From Candidatus Zixiibacteriota bacterium (GTDB lineage Bacteria; Zixibacteria; MSB-5A5; JAABVY01; JAHJOQ01), in contig JAHJOQ010000138.1 in NCBI GenBank assembly GCA_018820315.1, forward strand, positions 1 through 64,000: a stretch of 64,000 nucleotides of DNA. Reading direction: 5' to 3'. Numbering within the stretch: the stretch's first letter is position 1; each line of letters opens with the position of its first letter. Under the pieces are notes generated by a model. That model searched no databases, was not told the origin of the DNA, and saw only the letters and a program-made list of their open reading frames with translations. Below, piece after piece: positions 54,015-63,896 of the stretch. The position numbers and the translations under genes were made by a program.

Positions 54015-54767
54015 ATGACGGCACTGCTCAGAATTTGCATTGCTGCTTTGCTGATGGGGATGTTGGTTTTCCTGGGCTGTGCGGCTACGAGGATTGTTTA
54101 TGATGCCTCGAAGATCGAGCAGAGCGAAATCCGATTGGTGGAGGATCACAGGATCGAGGCGTCAGAGAAGACTTCAGCTCAGTTTGTGCAGATGACGATA
54201 CGATCCCCGGAGCTGACGAAGAGATTCAATGTTGAAATGTACCACAGACATGATACGACATCTTTCTTCACCGGCGGTTTTCTCGGAAAGGGGAGTTTCA
54301 AGGGGTTGCTCAGCGCCACTGATCTGACACTCCTGCTTCCGGGGGAGAAACAATACTTCGATGGTGCACTGGTCGGAATGACAGAACCTGATCTGTCGAG
54401 GTACGAGTATGTGCTGAAGCGAGTGCGGGGGATTCTCGCCGGAGATCTTCTTTGTGCCGGTTCAGTAGAATCATTCGGCGATCTATGCGGAATGTGGCAT
54501 CAAGAGTTGTCGGTCGGCAAGAACCATCTCAGGCAGATCATCTATCGAAGCCTCTCGGATCCGATCGAGATCGAAGTGAAGCTCTTCAAGGTCAAGCGCG
54601 AATTCCCATTCTATCAGATCAATCAACTCAAAGTCACGAATAGCGCATCAGGGACGGAGATCAAGCTGAAGTTCATCGAGCAGAAGTTCTGCTCTGTTCC
54701 TGAAATCAAGTTTCAGATGCCGGACACAGACGGCTGGGACCGGATTGATTATTTCGAGTTTAAGTGA
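54015..54767 (+). CDS. Lipoprotein of unknown function
   Basis: A 250-residue protein with a signal ending LVFLGC, then AATRIVYDASK. The mature part is beta-rich with a two-Cys stretch (LLCAGSVESFGDLCGMW). I recognise no family. The same M50-adjacent placement and short intergenic gap suggest cotranscription with the protease. Confidence 0.7.
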   Translation: MTALLRICIAALLMGMLVFLGCAATRIVYDASKIEQSEIRLVEDHRIEASEKTSAQFVQMTIRSPELTKRFNVEMYHRHDTTSFFTGGFLGKGSFKGLLSATDLTLLLPGEKQYFDGALVGMTEPDLSRYEYVLKRVRGILAGDLLCAGSVESFGDLCGMWHQELSVGKNHLRQIIYRSLSDPIEIEVKLFKVKREFPFYQINQLKVTNSASGTEIKLKFIEQKFCSVPEIKFQMPDTDGWDRIDYFEFK

Positions 54768-54805
54768 CTCTGCTTTTGCGTGATTTTGGCCTGCCTTCAC
54801 TATGG

Positions 54806-54834
54806 TTGACAAACAGGCTCCCATAATATACACT
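54806..54834 (+). promoter_or_regulatory. Promoter of the MsbA-like exporter operon
   Basis: TTGACA, 17-base spacer, TACACT. It lies about 60 bases before the ATG and starts the run of lipid and sugar genes. Confidence 0.5.
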
Positions 54835-54895
54835 TGTACAGCGATAGTGTCAGGCAGCAGCCTGACTTTTGTCTTGAATCGACAATGAGGATTGG

Positions 54896-56788
54896 ATGCC
54901 GACTCTAAGGCGTGTCATAAGGCAAGTATCTCCATACTGGAAGCACGTTTCGTTATCCGCATTCTGTATGGTGATGTTCGCTCTGCTTTCGGGAGCTCTG
55001 ATATGGATGATCGGACCTCTGCTCAGGACGCTGTTCGTGGCCGGCGTTGAATCTACTGAGAACATGCCGGAAATCAGCCAATCCGCGAATGGATTTGCAA
55101 ATAATGTCACCGGTCTTGTGGAAAGCGTAAAGGTTGGCTTGCAGGGATTTATCGACAGCCTTATCGTTGATGCTACACCCCTTCTGACGCTCAAGAATCT
55201 CTGCATTGTTGTGGTCACTATAGCGGTGGCAAAAGCGCTGTTCTTCTATCTTCAGGGCTATCTGATGGCATATGTGGAGCAGAGGTTCATCAAGAATTTG
55301 CGCGATGACCTGTTCATCAAGTTTCAGAGGCTGTCGCTGAGCTACTTCCACGGTGCGCGGACAGGGGAACTTCTTTCACGTGTCACAAATGATGTGAACG
55401 TGTTGCGTGAATCACTCGACCAGGGATTTAACAGAATAATCCGCGAGCCATTGCTGATACTGATATTTATCGGATTCATGACGATCTTGTCCTGGAAGCT
55501 CACTATTGTCACTTTGGTGGTTCTTCCGGTCAGTTTCTACCTGATTTATCTGATCGGGAAAGCGCTCCGGCGCGTATCAGCACGCGCACAGGCACGGATG
55601 GCTGATGTTAACTCAGTACTTGAAGAGAACGTGTCTAACATGCGAGTTGTCAAGGCATTCGGAGCTGCGACATTTGAGATCGCGAAGTTCATGTCTGTAA
55701 CAGAGCAGTATTTTCGTGCGCTTCTGAAAATCTCTCGGATGCGTTTGCTGTCAAGTCCGGTCAACGAATTCCTGGGGACACTTGCTGGTGTGGTGATCCT
55801 CTGGTATGGTGGCAGGCAGGTGCTTGGCGAATCGCTTCTGAAGCCGGAAGACTTCATGCTGTACGTGCTTGCGATGTTCTCGATCATCGCCCCGGCGAAG
55901 TCTCTGTCTACTCTGCATGTCAGGGTGCAAGAGGGGTTGGCTGCGGCTGACCGCATCTTTGATGTGCTCGACACTCCCGTAAAGGTCATTGACAAGCCGA
56001 ATGCTAAGAAGATTGACTCGTTCAAACACGAGATTCGGTACGAGTCTGTCTCGTTTGAGTACGATACCGGCGGAGAAGTGCTGAGGCAGATTGATTTCAA
56101 TGTCAAGCAGGGGGAGATCGTTGCTGTTGTGGGACCTTCAGGCGCCGGGAAATCTACTCTGCTAGATCTGCTGCCTAGATTCTACGATCCGACTAAAGGC
56201 AGGATTACTATCGATGGTACTGATCTGCGTGATCTCGACATCAACTCTTTGCGTGCTCTATTTGGTATCGTCACACAGGAAACGATGCTATTCAATGATT
56301 CAGTGTACGCTAATATCGCTTATGGACTCGATAAGGTGAGTAAAGACGGTGTTGTAAAGGCTGCTGAAATTGCCAATGCTCACGATTTCATATCGTCTTT
56401 CGAGAATGAGTATGAGACTCCAATCGGGAACCGGGGGGTTATGCTTTCCGGGGGGCAGCGACAGCGAATAGCTATTGCGCGTGCGATTCTGAGAAGCCCG
56501 CAGATTCTGATATTCGATGAGGCGACTTCGGCTCTCGATACCGAGTCTGAGCAACTCGTACAGGAAGCTATCGACCGCCTGATGGTCGACAGGACTGTAC
56601 TGGTGATAGCGCACAGGCTGTCGACTATTCTGCACGCCGACAAGATACTGGTGCTCGGTGATGGAAGGCTGATTCAAAGCGGCACACATGAAGAACTGGT
56701 CAACATCAGTGGATTGTATCAGCGACTCTACAATCTTCAGTTCAAGGTGAATAACGGTGGGATTAGATCCGAAGAACGCCACAGGTAG
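54896..56788 (+). CDS. ABC transporter, MsbA-like fused permease-ATPase
   Basis: A 630-residue half-transporter. The first 360 residues have six membrane helices, with a long periplasmic insertion after helix 1 (about 45-95) rich in polar residues, unlike E. coli MsbA. The ATPase half has GPSGAGKST near 413, LSGGQRQRIAIARAIL near 516, FDEATSALDTESE and AHRLST. A lipid A or glycolipid flippase is likely given that three glycosyltransferase genes follow. It overlaps the next gene by 32 bases. Confidence 0.93.
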   Translation: MPTLRRVIRQVSPYWKHVSLSAFCMVMFALLSGALIWMIGPLLRTLFVAGVESTENMPEISQSANGFANNVTGLVESVKVGLQGFIDSLIVDATPLLTLKNLCIVVVTIAVAKALFFYLQGYLMAYVEQRFIKNLRDDLFIKFQRLSLSYFHGARTGELLSRVTNDVNVLRESLDQGFNRIIREPLLILIFIGFMTILSWKLTIVTLVVLPVSFYLIYLIGKALRRVSARAQARMADVNSVLEENVSNMRVVKAFGAATFEIAKFMSVTEQYFRALLKISRMRLLSSPVNEFLGTLAGVVILWYGGRQVLGESLLKPEDFMLYVLAMFSIIAPAKSLSTLHVRVQEGLAAADRIFDVLDTPVKVIDKPNAKKIDSFKHEIRYESVSFEYDTGGEVLRQIDFNVKQGEIVAVVGPSGAGKSTLLDLLPRFYDPTKGRITIDGTDLRDLDINSLRALFGIVTQETMLFNDSVYANIAYGLDKVSKDGVVKAAEIANAHDFISSFENEYETPIGNRGVMLSGGQRQRIAIARAILRSPQILIFDEATSALDTESEQLVQEAIDRLMVDRTVLVIAHRLSTILHADKILVLGDGRLIQSGTHEELVNISGLYQRLYNLQFKVNNGGIRSEERHR

Positions 56789-57893
56789 GTTTCTGAAGAA
56801 CATTGAAATCTACTTCAAGTGGATGGTACTTGTTTGGTTTGTTGCATTGGGGGGTGTGCGCAGGAAGCGCGGGAAGTTCGATCCGCGCAAGTTGAGGCGC
56901 GTTCTCTTTGTCAGACACGACAAACTTGGGGATATGATTATATCTCTACCGATTTTTCACAATCTGAAGCGGTTCTTTCCGAATATCGAGATCGACGTTT
57001 TATGCGGACGAGACAACAATATGATTATTGAACACGATCCTAACATATCGAGAATCCTGTTCTATAGAAAGGAGCCGTTGGCTGATCTGAGACGAATATT
57101 CGAGATGCGCAGGCGGAAACATGACGCGATAGTCGACATGACGTTCGGAGAGTCGGTGACAGCGACGATTCTTCTGTCATTAATCGGTCCCGGTGCGTTC
57201 AAGCTTGGCGCGGGAAAATCACGCCTCGCTGGATTCTTCGATCTGACTGTCGATCAGGATGTCAGACACGGACCTCATATCATTGAATCGACTGCGACTC
57301 TGCTCAATCTCTTCGGGATTCGTCTCGATGACTGCAACCTGGTTCCGAAGATGTACCTCATCGACGAAGACGAGCGTAAGGGCAGGAGTTTCCTTGAACC
57401 GATCAAATCTAATCATGATACGGTAATAGGGATCAACCTGTCGGCAGGGCGTCCGGCGCGAACCTGGCCCGTTGAGAAGTACGTTGAGCTGATCGGAATG
57501 CTATACTCCGGATTCGAGAATGCCGGATTTGTGCTGACTGCCGCTCCGAGCGAGAGATGGAAGATTGAAAAAGTAATGAGCGTACATATGAAGAGGATAT
57601 ATCCGATCCCTGAAGGTTTTTCGATAAGAGAGATTGCGGGATTGCTCAAACATCTCGATTATCTCATTACGCCGGATACATCGATTGGCCACATTGCAAG
57701 CTGTGTCAATCTGCCGACGCTCGCTATTTATCCCGGCAACATGGACAATTTTGCCGTCTGGAGGCCATTCAATCCGTGCGTGAGAGCGATAAACTCCCCC
57801 GATTTCTATAGGGTGGAGTATTTGGACGTGGAACCTGTTTTCGAGGCGTTCTGCAGCCTTGTGGCTGAAGAGAAATCGGAAGCGATGTCCTAA
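56757..57893 (+). CDS. Glycosyltransferase family 9 (heptosyltransferase-like)
   Basis: A 378-residue GT-B enzyme starting at GTG. RVLFVRHDKLGDMIISLPIFHNLKR is the family's N-terminal signature; the donor half has INLSAGRPARTWPVEKYVELI, and DTSIGHIASCVNLPTLAIYP near the end. Such enzymes add heptose or related sugars to the LPS core. An operon with an MsbA-like exporter fits this. Confidence 0.93.
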   Translation: MGLDPKNATGRFLKNIEIYFKWMVLVWFVALGGVRRKRGKFDPRKLRRVLFVRHDKLGDMIISLPIFHNLKRFFPNIEIDVLCGRDNNMIIEHDPNISRILFYRKEPLADLRRIFEMRRRKHDAIVDMTFGESVTATILLSLIGPGAFKLGAGKSRLAGFFDLTVDQDVRHGPHIIESTATLLNLFGIRLDDCNLVPKMYLIDEDERKGRSFLEPIKSNHDTVIGINLSAGRPARTWPVEKYVELIGMLYSGFENAGFVLTAAPSERWKIEKVMSVHMKRIYPIPEGFSIREIAGLLKHLDYLITPDTSIGHIASCVNLPTLAIYPGNMDNFAVWRPFNPCVRAINSPDFYRVEYLDVEPVFEAFCSLVAEEKSEAMS

Positions 57894-57894
57894 G

Positions 57895-58641
57895 ATGAGC
57901 AGAGTAACATCGGTAATCATAGCCAGAGATGAAGAACGGAATATTGCCAGATGCATACACAGTGTGCGCCACCTTGGTCCTGTGATAGTATCTGACAGCG
58001 GCTCGACAGATCGCACGCGGGAGATAGCCGCGGATCTCGGTGCCGATGTGCGCCTGAACGAATGGCGCGGTTTCGGGCTGGCGAAGCAGGCTGTGTCCGA
58101 TCTGGCAGTCACCGAGTACATTCTGTCGATAGATGCGGACGAAGTCGTAAGCCACAAACTGGCGCAAATGATTCAAGAAGTGATGGATTCGAGTGCCGCG
58201 CTGGGGGGATACTATCTGCCGAGAGTCACGAATTTTTGCGGGAGCTGGGTCTTTCATTCCGGTTGGTATCCCGACCGTGTGCTCAGACTCTTCAGAAAGA
58301 GTGACGGGAAGTTTACCGACGATGTGTTGCATGAGAGTGTCCGAGTCGACGGCAATACTGCCCACCTTGCCGGATGGCTGCTGCATTACAGCTATCCCGA
58401 TATGAAGAGCTTCTCTGCGAAGCTCGATGATTATGCCCGCCTCGGATCGCAAAAGTACCGCGACCGTGGAGGCAAGCTCGCGGCGCTTAAGATGATGTTC
58501 AACCCTCCCGTCTGGTTCTTCAAGAAGTTCATAATTCAGAGGGGGTTTGCAGATGGTGTGACTGGATTGTGGATCGCTGTACTGACGGCAATAGGGCAGT
58601 TTCTGAAGTATCGTTATGTACTTACCGGGAGCGGATCATGA
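57895..58641 (+). CDS. GT2 glycosyltransferase (WaaE/KdtX-like)
   Basis: A 248-residue GT-A enzyme: TSVIIARDEERNIARCI, SDSGSTDRTREIA, LSIDADEVV (the D-x-D), and the late PRVTNFCGSWVFHSGWYPDR and HESVRVDG typical of LPS core beta-glucosyltransferases of the WaaE type. A basic amphipathic C-terminus could bind the membrane. The ATG at 57895 follows the preceding stop by one base. Confidence 0.92.
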   Translation: MSRVTSVIIARDEERNIARCIHSVRHLGPVIVSDSGSTDRTREIAADLGADVRLNEWRGFGLAKQAVSDLAVTEYILSIDADEVVSHKLAQMIQEVMDSSAALGGYYLPRVTNFCGSWVFHSGWYPDRVLRLFRKSDGKFTDDVLHESVRVDGNTAHLAGWLLHYSYPDMKSFSAKLDDYARLGSQKYRDRGGKLAALKMMFNPPVWFFKKFIIQRGFADGVTGLWIAVLTAIGQFLKYRYVLTGSGS

Positions 58642-59741
58642 GCGAATACTCGATCTTGCACCTCGATCTTGGCATGAATTTTCGCGGCGGTCAGCGTCAA
58701 TCATATAATCTCATCAGATATCTCAGGCAGAACGACATAAGATGCGGATGCGTTGTCGCAGCAGGAGGCGAACTCGAGCGGCGACTGACCGAGATCGGAG
58801 TCGCCATATTTCCCGTGCAGTACAGCGGATTTGACATCGTTGGTGAAGGTATGCGATTGCGCAGGATATGCAACGAGCTCGGTTACAAGCTGTTGCATGC
58901 CCATGATTCACACGGCCACAATCTGGCACTTACGCTCAAATTCATTAGTTCCGACCTCAAATTGCTGGTGACTCGCAGAGTGGTCAGCGGTAAATCAAAG
59001 ACAATGATGTCGCGTTTCAAATACACTACTTCAAACATTGATCTCTTTATTGCGGTATCATCAGCGGTGGAGCAGGAATTGCTGGATTGGGGCGTGTCCG
59101 ACAGGCGGGTCACCCGTATCCCAAGTGGTGTGGACCTTAAGTATTTCAGGCCGGTTTCCACGGTTGAATTCAGTGAGAAACATTCGATACCGCGAGATAA
59201 GATCTATATAGGTACAGCGTGCGCTCTCGATAGTAATAAGGATGTCGCGACATTAATTAACGCAGCAGCGAAACTTTCTTACGAGCGCGATGATTTTGTA
59301 CTATTAGTGGCAGGGGAAGGCGAGGGACGCTCTGAACTCGAAATGCTCACACGATTTATTGAACTGGAGGAGAAGGTCTTTCTTCTCGGGCAGGTAGATG
59401 ATATGCCGGAATTCTACAGTCTGCTTGACATCTACTGCCTTTCCTCTCGTTCTGAGGGGCTCGGGACGTCGTTGATCGAGGCAGGCGCGTGTGGCTGCGC
59501 GCTGGTGGCATCAGACTGTGGCGGCCCCCGGGATATCATTCGCGACGGTCAGAACGGGTTTCTTTTTCCGGTAGATGGGGATGAGAGACTGTTTCAGATT
59601 CTGAAAGCACTTGTTGAAGATGGCGAGAGACGCCGCAGAGTGACGAAAGCTTTTGCCGAATGTATCGATGTATATGATATGGATAGCGTTTGCTCAGAAG
59701 TCGTGCGCCAATATAATCGGATAGCTCAATTGGCGACATAG
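58638..59741 (+). CDS. GT4 family glycosyltransferase
   Basis: A 367-residue GT-B enzyme beginning ILHLDLGMNFRGGQRQSYNLI (the R-G-G-x-R-Q loop) with late YCLSSRSEGLGTSLIEAGACGC (E-x7-E) and DCGGPRDIIRDGQNGFLF. It overlaps the GT2 gene by four bases and ends the exporter and sugar operon, perhaps adding a later core or surface sugar. Confidence 0.92.
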   Translation: MSEYSILHLDLGMNFRGGQRQSYNLIRYLRQNDIRCGCVVAAGGELERRLTEIGVAIFPVQYSGFDIVGEGMRLRRICNELGYKLLHAHDSHGHNLALTLKFISSDLKLLVTRRVVSGKSKTMMSRFKYTTSNIDLFIAVSSAVEQELLDWGVSDRRVTRIPSGVDLKYFRPVSTVEFSEKHSIPRDKIYIGTACALDSNKDVATLINAAAKLSYERDDFVLLVAGEGEGRSELEMLTRFIELEEKVFLLGQVDDMPEFYSLLDIYCLSSRSEGLGTSLIEAGACGCALVASDCGGPRDIIRDGQNGFLFPVDGDERLFQILKALVEDGERRRRVTKAFAECIDVYDMDSVCSEVVRQYNRIAQLAT

Positions 59742-59758
59742 TTGGAGGACTGATTTAA

Positions 59759-61930
59759 GTGCCTGTATCCGCAGGAAAAAGATATGGACTCGCGAATCTG
59801 GCCGAGTTTATTATTGCTGTTGAGACATTCAATGCGAATATCAATGTCTCTCTGCTGAAACGTGCCTTCGAGTATGCTGAGAAGGCGCACAAAGATCAGA
59901 AGAGGATCTCAGGCGACCCCTACATGCTGCATGCGGTGCAGACCGCGCTGATTCTCGCGGAGCAGCATCTTGATTCGGCGACCATGGCTGCGGGACTTTT
60001 GCACGATGTCGTGGAAGACACCGATGTCACGATTAAGGACATCGAGAAGGAATTCGGCACAGAGATTGCAGAATTGGTAGATGGTGTCACCCGGATTTCG
60101 ACCTACAGCGCGCAGTCGGTAGTCGAGTCCCAAGCGGAGAACTTCCGCAAGATGCTTCTATCCATGGCGCATGATATCAGAGTGATTCTGATTAAGCTCG
60201 CCGATCGGTTGCACAACATGCGAACGCTGGATCATCTCCCAGTGGAAAAGCAGATGAGAATCGCCTCCGAAACATATGAAGTCTATGCTCCACTAGCCAA
60301 CCGTTTCGGTATGGCGAAGATTAAATGGGAACTTGAAGATCTCTCTCTCAAGTATTTGCAGCCTGAGCGGTATGCGGATATCATGAGCAAGATAAACGAG
60401 ACGGTGGTGGAACGAGAGGCGTTCGTTGCCGAAATCGTGAAACCGCTTTCAGAGGCGTTTGAGAAGAGCGGTCTTAAGGCATCGATTAAGGGGCGCGCTA
60501 AATCGACAGATTCCATTTCACGCAAAATGGAGACGAAAGGCAGAGAATTCGAGGAGATATATGATCTGTTCGCGATACGGATAATTGTCGACACTGTTGG
60601 GGAGTGTTACATGGCACTCGGGCTTGTACATCAGATTCTGAAGCCATCGGGCATTGGTTTTGACGACTACATAGCTAATCCCAAAGGCAACGGCTATCAA
60701 TCGTTACATACGAACGTGATTGGACCAAAGGGAAGACTGGTCGAGATTCAGATACGAACTCGCCAGATGCACTATACGGCTGAGTACGGGATTGCCTCTC
60801 ATTGGTTATATAAAGAGGGGAAGAAGGAAGTCGACCCGTCGGACAAGCAGTTCAACTGGCTGCGAGAGGTTCTCGACTGGCAGAAAGACATGACGAACCC
60901 GGCGGAGTTTCTCGAATACCTCAAGATCGACCTTTTCCATGATGAAGTTTTTGTGTTTACGCCCCAGGGTGAGTTGAAGCATCTCCCTGCAAATTCCACA
61001 CCGCTCGATTTCGCATTTTCCGTACACACAAACATCGGGTTGCACTGTTCCGGGGCCAGAGTCAATGGCAAACTCGTTCCTCTCGGCACCAAACTCAGCA
61101 GTGGAGACGAGGTCGAAATCTTGACATCGCCTAACCAGGAGCCGAGCCGTGATTGGCTGAAGCTCGTCAGCACGTCAAAAGCCCGCTCGAAAGTAAAGCG
61201 ATTTCTGAGGCTGAAGGGTTTTGAGCAGTCGGTAAGTCTGGGTAAGGAGATGATCGAGAAAGCACTCCGAAAGAAGAAGCTGAAGTTTCCGACAGAACGC
61301 CAACTGACGGATTGCGCTCATGCATTGTCATACACCACTGTCGAGTCCCTCTACGCAGCAGTAGGGCAGGGCGATGTATCGGTGGTACATTTGCAGTCCA
61401 AGCTGTTTCCAGTTGAGGAAGAGGCAACCAAACAATCGAAGGTGAAGAGCTTCATCGATAGAGCACGCGGCTCGAAAGGTATCAGGATCCAGGGATTGGA
61501 CAATATGATGTTCCGCTTCGCTCAATGCTGCCAGCCTGTGCCTGGCGAGAAGATCATTGGGTTTATTACGCGTGGTCGCGGCATGTCAATTCACCGGTCC
61601 GACTGCGCGGTTGCGCTGAGAATGACCGAGGATGCTGAACGTCTCATAGATGTCGAGTGGGATGTTGGCAAAGATGACGAATTTCTCGTAAGAATCGAAA
61701 TGGTTGTCGAGGACCGCAAGAATGTCCTGCGTGACGTGCTTGATTCCCTGTCAGCAGAGGATGTCAACATTCGTGACGCCGGTATGAAATCGCACGAGGG
61801 ATATGCGCAAGGTCAGCTTGTGATAGAAATCAGGAACCTAAGCCATCTAGAGAGGGTTCTTGACAAAATACGACGGACCAAGGGCGTGCAATCTGTCTGG
61901 CGATCTCAGGGCGGCAAGGACGAACAGTAG
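59759..61930 (+). CDS. rsh: Bifunctional (p)ppGpp synthetase/hydrolase
   Basis: A 723-residue RelA/SpoT homologue starting at GTG (GGAGG 10 bases upstream). Hydrolase: HD-type AGLLHDVVEDTDVT near 80 with intact H-D; synthetase: FDDYIANPKGNGYQSLHTNVIG near 300; TGS domain at about 395-455 (VFVFTPQGELKHLPANSTPLDFA); a conserved-Cys region (CCQPVPGEKIIGFITRGRG); C-terminal ACT domain (DEFLVRIEMVVEDRKNVLRDV). Both activities look intact, so it should both make and degrade the alarmone. It is the only Rsh in the window. Confidence 0.97.
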   Translation: MPVSAGKRYGLANLAEFIIAVETFNANINVSLLKRAFEYAEKAHKDQKRISGDPYMLHAVQTALILAEQHLDSATMAAGLLHDVVEDTDVTIKDIEKEFGTEIAELVDGVTRISTYSAQSVVESQAENFRKMLLSMAHDIRVILIKLADRLHNMRTLDHLPVEKQMRIASETYEVYAPLANRFGMAKIKWELEDLSLKYLQPERYADIMSKINETVVEREAFVAEIVKPLSEAFEKSGLKASIKGRAKSTDSISRKMETKGREFEEIYDLFAIRIIVDTVGECYMALGLVHQILKPSGIGFDDYIANPKGNGYQSLHTNVIGPKGRLVEIQIRTRQMHYTAEYGIASHWLYKEGKKEVDPSDKQFNWLREVLDWQKDMTNPAEFLEYLKIDLFHDEVFVFTPQGELKHLPANSTPLDFAFSVHTNIGLHCSGARVNGKLVPLGTKLSSGDEVEILTSPNQEPSRDWLKLVSTSKARSKVKRFLRLKGFEQSVSLGKEMIEKALRKKKLKFPTERQLTDCAHALSYTTVESLYAAVGQGDVSVVHLQSKLFPVEEEATKQSKVKSFIDRARGSKGIRIQGLDNMMFRFAQCCQPVPGEKIIGFITRGRGMSIHRSDCAVALRMTEDAERLIDVEWDVGKDDEFLVRIEMVVEDRKNVLRDVLDSLSAEDVNIRDAGMKSHEGYAQGQLVIEIRNLSHLERVLDKIRRTKGVQSVWRSQGGKDEQ

Positions 61931-61980
61931 CTTCACAGGATGTACGATCGCAGGATTTATACTAAAGAGCGGAGGAAGAA

Positions 61981-62520
61981 TTGGCTAAGCAGAAGAACTA
62001 TGTGATTCGAGATATATTGATTATCGCGGGTGTTCTTTCACTCGTTGGAGTGGTATACTCCTCCGTCTATTTGGCAGGTGCTGACAAGACGACACGGGGG
62101 ATGTCGGAGATGCCCATCACAACAATCGATACCGATGACCCATCGGAGATTATTCAGGTCGGAAATCAGCTCATGGATGCGGGGCGATTTCCCGAGGCAA
62201 TATCGCACTATAGTCGCGCTTTGGCTCTCGATTCATCTCTTGTCGATGTAACCGTCGACCGTGGGTCCTGCTACTTCGGGCTTGAGATGTATGATGAAGC
62301 CCTCGCGGATTTCTTCAGAGCGCTATCTTTGCAGCCCTATCACGCGATCGCTTACTTCAATATAGGCATTGTAAACGGCAGGCGCGGCAATGACTCCTTA
62401 ATGGCCGTGTACTGGGAGAAATACCTGGGATTGGCTCCAGATGGTGAGCTTTCCGATCAGGTGCGTCAGTATCTCGATCAGCATAAGAATGCCGAGGTCG
62501 AGCAGGATGCCGGAATGTAG
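61981..62520 (+). CDS. Membrane-anchored TPR protein
   Basis: A 179-residue protein starting at TTG, with GGAGG five bases before it. One membrane helix (IRDILIIAGVLSLVGVVYSSVYL) is followed by an extracytoplasmic part with about three TPR units: AGRFPEAISHYSRALALDSS, VDRGSCYFGLEMYDEALADF with FRALSLQPYHA, and YFNIGIVNGRRGNDSL. It probably serves as a protein-binding scaffold. The client is unknown. Confidence 0.82.
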   Translation: MAKQKNYVIRDILIIAGVLSLVGVVYSSVYLAGADKTTRGMSEMPITTIDTDDPSEIIQVGNQLMDAGRFPEAISHYSRALALDSSLVDVTVDRGSCYFGLEMYDEALADFFRALSLQPYHAIAYFNIGIVNGRRGNDSLMAVYWEKYLGLAPDGELSDQVRQYLDQHKNAEVEQDAGM

Positions 62521-62521
62521 T

Positions 62522-62727
62522 GGCATGTTGAAAAAATCTAAACACGCCTATCGTCGGCATCGCGAGGAGCGAAGCGACGTGGCGTTCTTTTTCCTCTGCG
62601 CTGTCTGGAATCCTTTCCAGACAGCAGAGTGAATTGGGCAGGAAAGAGTTCCTGCCCGCGCATAATACGACGAGATTGCCACGCTTCGCTCGCAATGATG
62701 ACGTCACTTAGGGGTTCTCAACAAGCC
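62522..62727. repeat. MITE-like palindromic element, copy 2, with two inserted hairpins
   Basis: Same ends (ggcatgttgaaaaa; tctcaacaagcc) and arms (ggcatcgcgaggagcgaagcg; acgcttcgctcgcaatgatg) as the copy at 46746-46894, but longer by about 57 bases. The extra part contains perfect stems gctgtctggaa/ttccagacagc (62600-62625) and gggcaggaa/ttcctgccc (62636-62657). No coding frame. Confidence 0.75.
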
Positions 62728-62820
62728 AGTTGGCTGGGGATCATTTCTCGGTAGACCCCAACTTCTGAAGCAGGCATTTCTCAGAAAACCGAAACAGCAT
62801 CGATAACTCGGAGTGGATCG

Positions 62821-63564
62821 ATGTCAATAGCAAAGAGGGCGGCAGTCTTAGCGAAATCGATGGCAGATGATATACTGCGATTCATCTTCTTTCCGGAGTG
62901 CATTGTCTGCGAGAAACCTCTGAGCAGGCAAGAGGCCTACTTCTGCGAGAAGTGTCATGATCTGGCGATGGAGACGCCAGAACCTATGTGTCCGATTTGC
63001 CGAGGCGAAATCGCTGTCGGGCGACGGAGCTGCAGGGAATGCGAATCTGAATCATCTATCTCGATTCTTTGGGGATGCGGTGTTTTTGATTCGTTCCATC
63101 GAGCGATTATTCACGGAATAAAATACGAGGGGCTGCTGCCACTGGTAACGATTGCTGCCGAGACGCTCGCGGAGCGGCTTGAAAAACTGTCACATCTTCC
63201 TTCGGTAGATTGGATCGTTCCCATTCCACTTCACTGGACACGCCGCAGACAGCGGGGATTCAACCAGTCGGAGTTAATTGCAAATTCGCTTGGTGAGAAG
63301 CTCGGTTTGCCCGTATCTTTGAGGGTGCTCGAAAGAGTCCGTAGGACTCTCGACCAGACGGGACTTAACGCCAAAGAAAGAGTGGAGAATATGCGGGGAG
63401 CATTCGCAACCTGTTCGAGAATCGATTTGTCCGGACGGACCATCTTGCTCGTCGACGATGTCACCACAACCGGCGCGACGCTCAATGAGGCTGCGAAGGA
63501 GTTGCGAAAGGCTGGATGCAAGAACGTGTTCGCAGCGGTGATCGCCGTGGCTGGTGTGGACTGA
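62821..63564 (+). CDS. ComF family phosphoribosyltransferase-like protein
   Basis: A 247-residue protein with an N-terminal zinc region of four Cys pairs (CIVCEKP, CEKCHD, CPICRGE, CRECE) and a C-terminal PRTase domain with VPIPLHWTRRRQRGFNQSE and the PRPP loop LLVDDVTTTGATLNEA. ComF is needed for single-strand DNA uptake in competent bacteria; no other com genes are here. GGAG precedes the ATG. Confidence 0.93.
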   Translation: MSIAKRAAVLAKSMADDILRFIFFPECIVCEKPLSRQEAYFCEKCHDLAMETPEPMCPICRGEIAVGRRSCRECESESSISILWGCGVFDSFHRAIIHGIKYEGLLPLVTIAAETLAERLEKLSHLPSVDWIVPIPLHWTRRRQRGFNQSELIANSLGEKLGLPVSLRVLERVRRTLDQTGLNAKERVENMRGAFATCSRIDLSGRTILLVDDVTTTGATLNEAAKELRKAGCKNVFAAVIAVAGVD

Positions 63565-63578
63565 GGCGGAACTGTATC

Positions 63579-63851
63579 ATGGACGATGAAGAAATTGTAG
63601 AATACCCGATTGACGGCACGCTGGATCTGCATACGTTCTCGCCGCGCGATGTAAAAGACTTGGTTCCGGAGTATATCGATGAGTGCCTGAATCGCGGGAT
63701 TCTCCAGATAAGGATCATTCACGGGAAAGGCACCGGCACGCTGCGGCGCATAGTCCGTTCGATTCTCGCAGGACATCCGAGAGTTGCTTCATATCGCCAT
63801 GAAGGGGGTTCCGGTGGTTCCTGGGGAGCGACGATCGTCGATATCGAGTGA
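63579..63851 (+). CDS. Smr domain protein
   Basis: A 90-residue protein consisting of one Smr domain: TLDLHTFSPRDVKDLVPEYI (D-L-H-x-F), IRIIHGKGTGTLRRIVRSIL and YRHEGGSGGSWGATIVDI. This is the C-terminal module of MutS2, found alone here; isolated Smr domains nick DNA or RNA. It follows comF by 14 bases. Confidence 0.92.
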   Translation: MDDEEIVEYPIDGTLDLHTFSPRDVKDLVPEYIDECLNRGILQIRIIHGKGTGTLRRIVRSILAGHPRVASYRHEGGSGGSWGATIVDIE

Positions 63852-63861
63852 AATGTTTTGT

Positions 63862-63890
63862 TTGACTGTCTGCCCACGGCCCTCTAAGAT
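63862..63890 (+). promoter_or_regulatory. Leaderless-type promoter of the right-edge lipoprotein gene
   Basis: TTGACT, 17-base spacer, TAAGAT, then six bases (tccaac) and the ATG at 63897. No ribosome-binding site. Confidence 0.65.
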
Positions 63891-63896
63891 TCCAAC

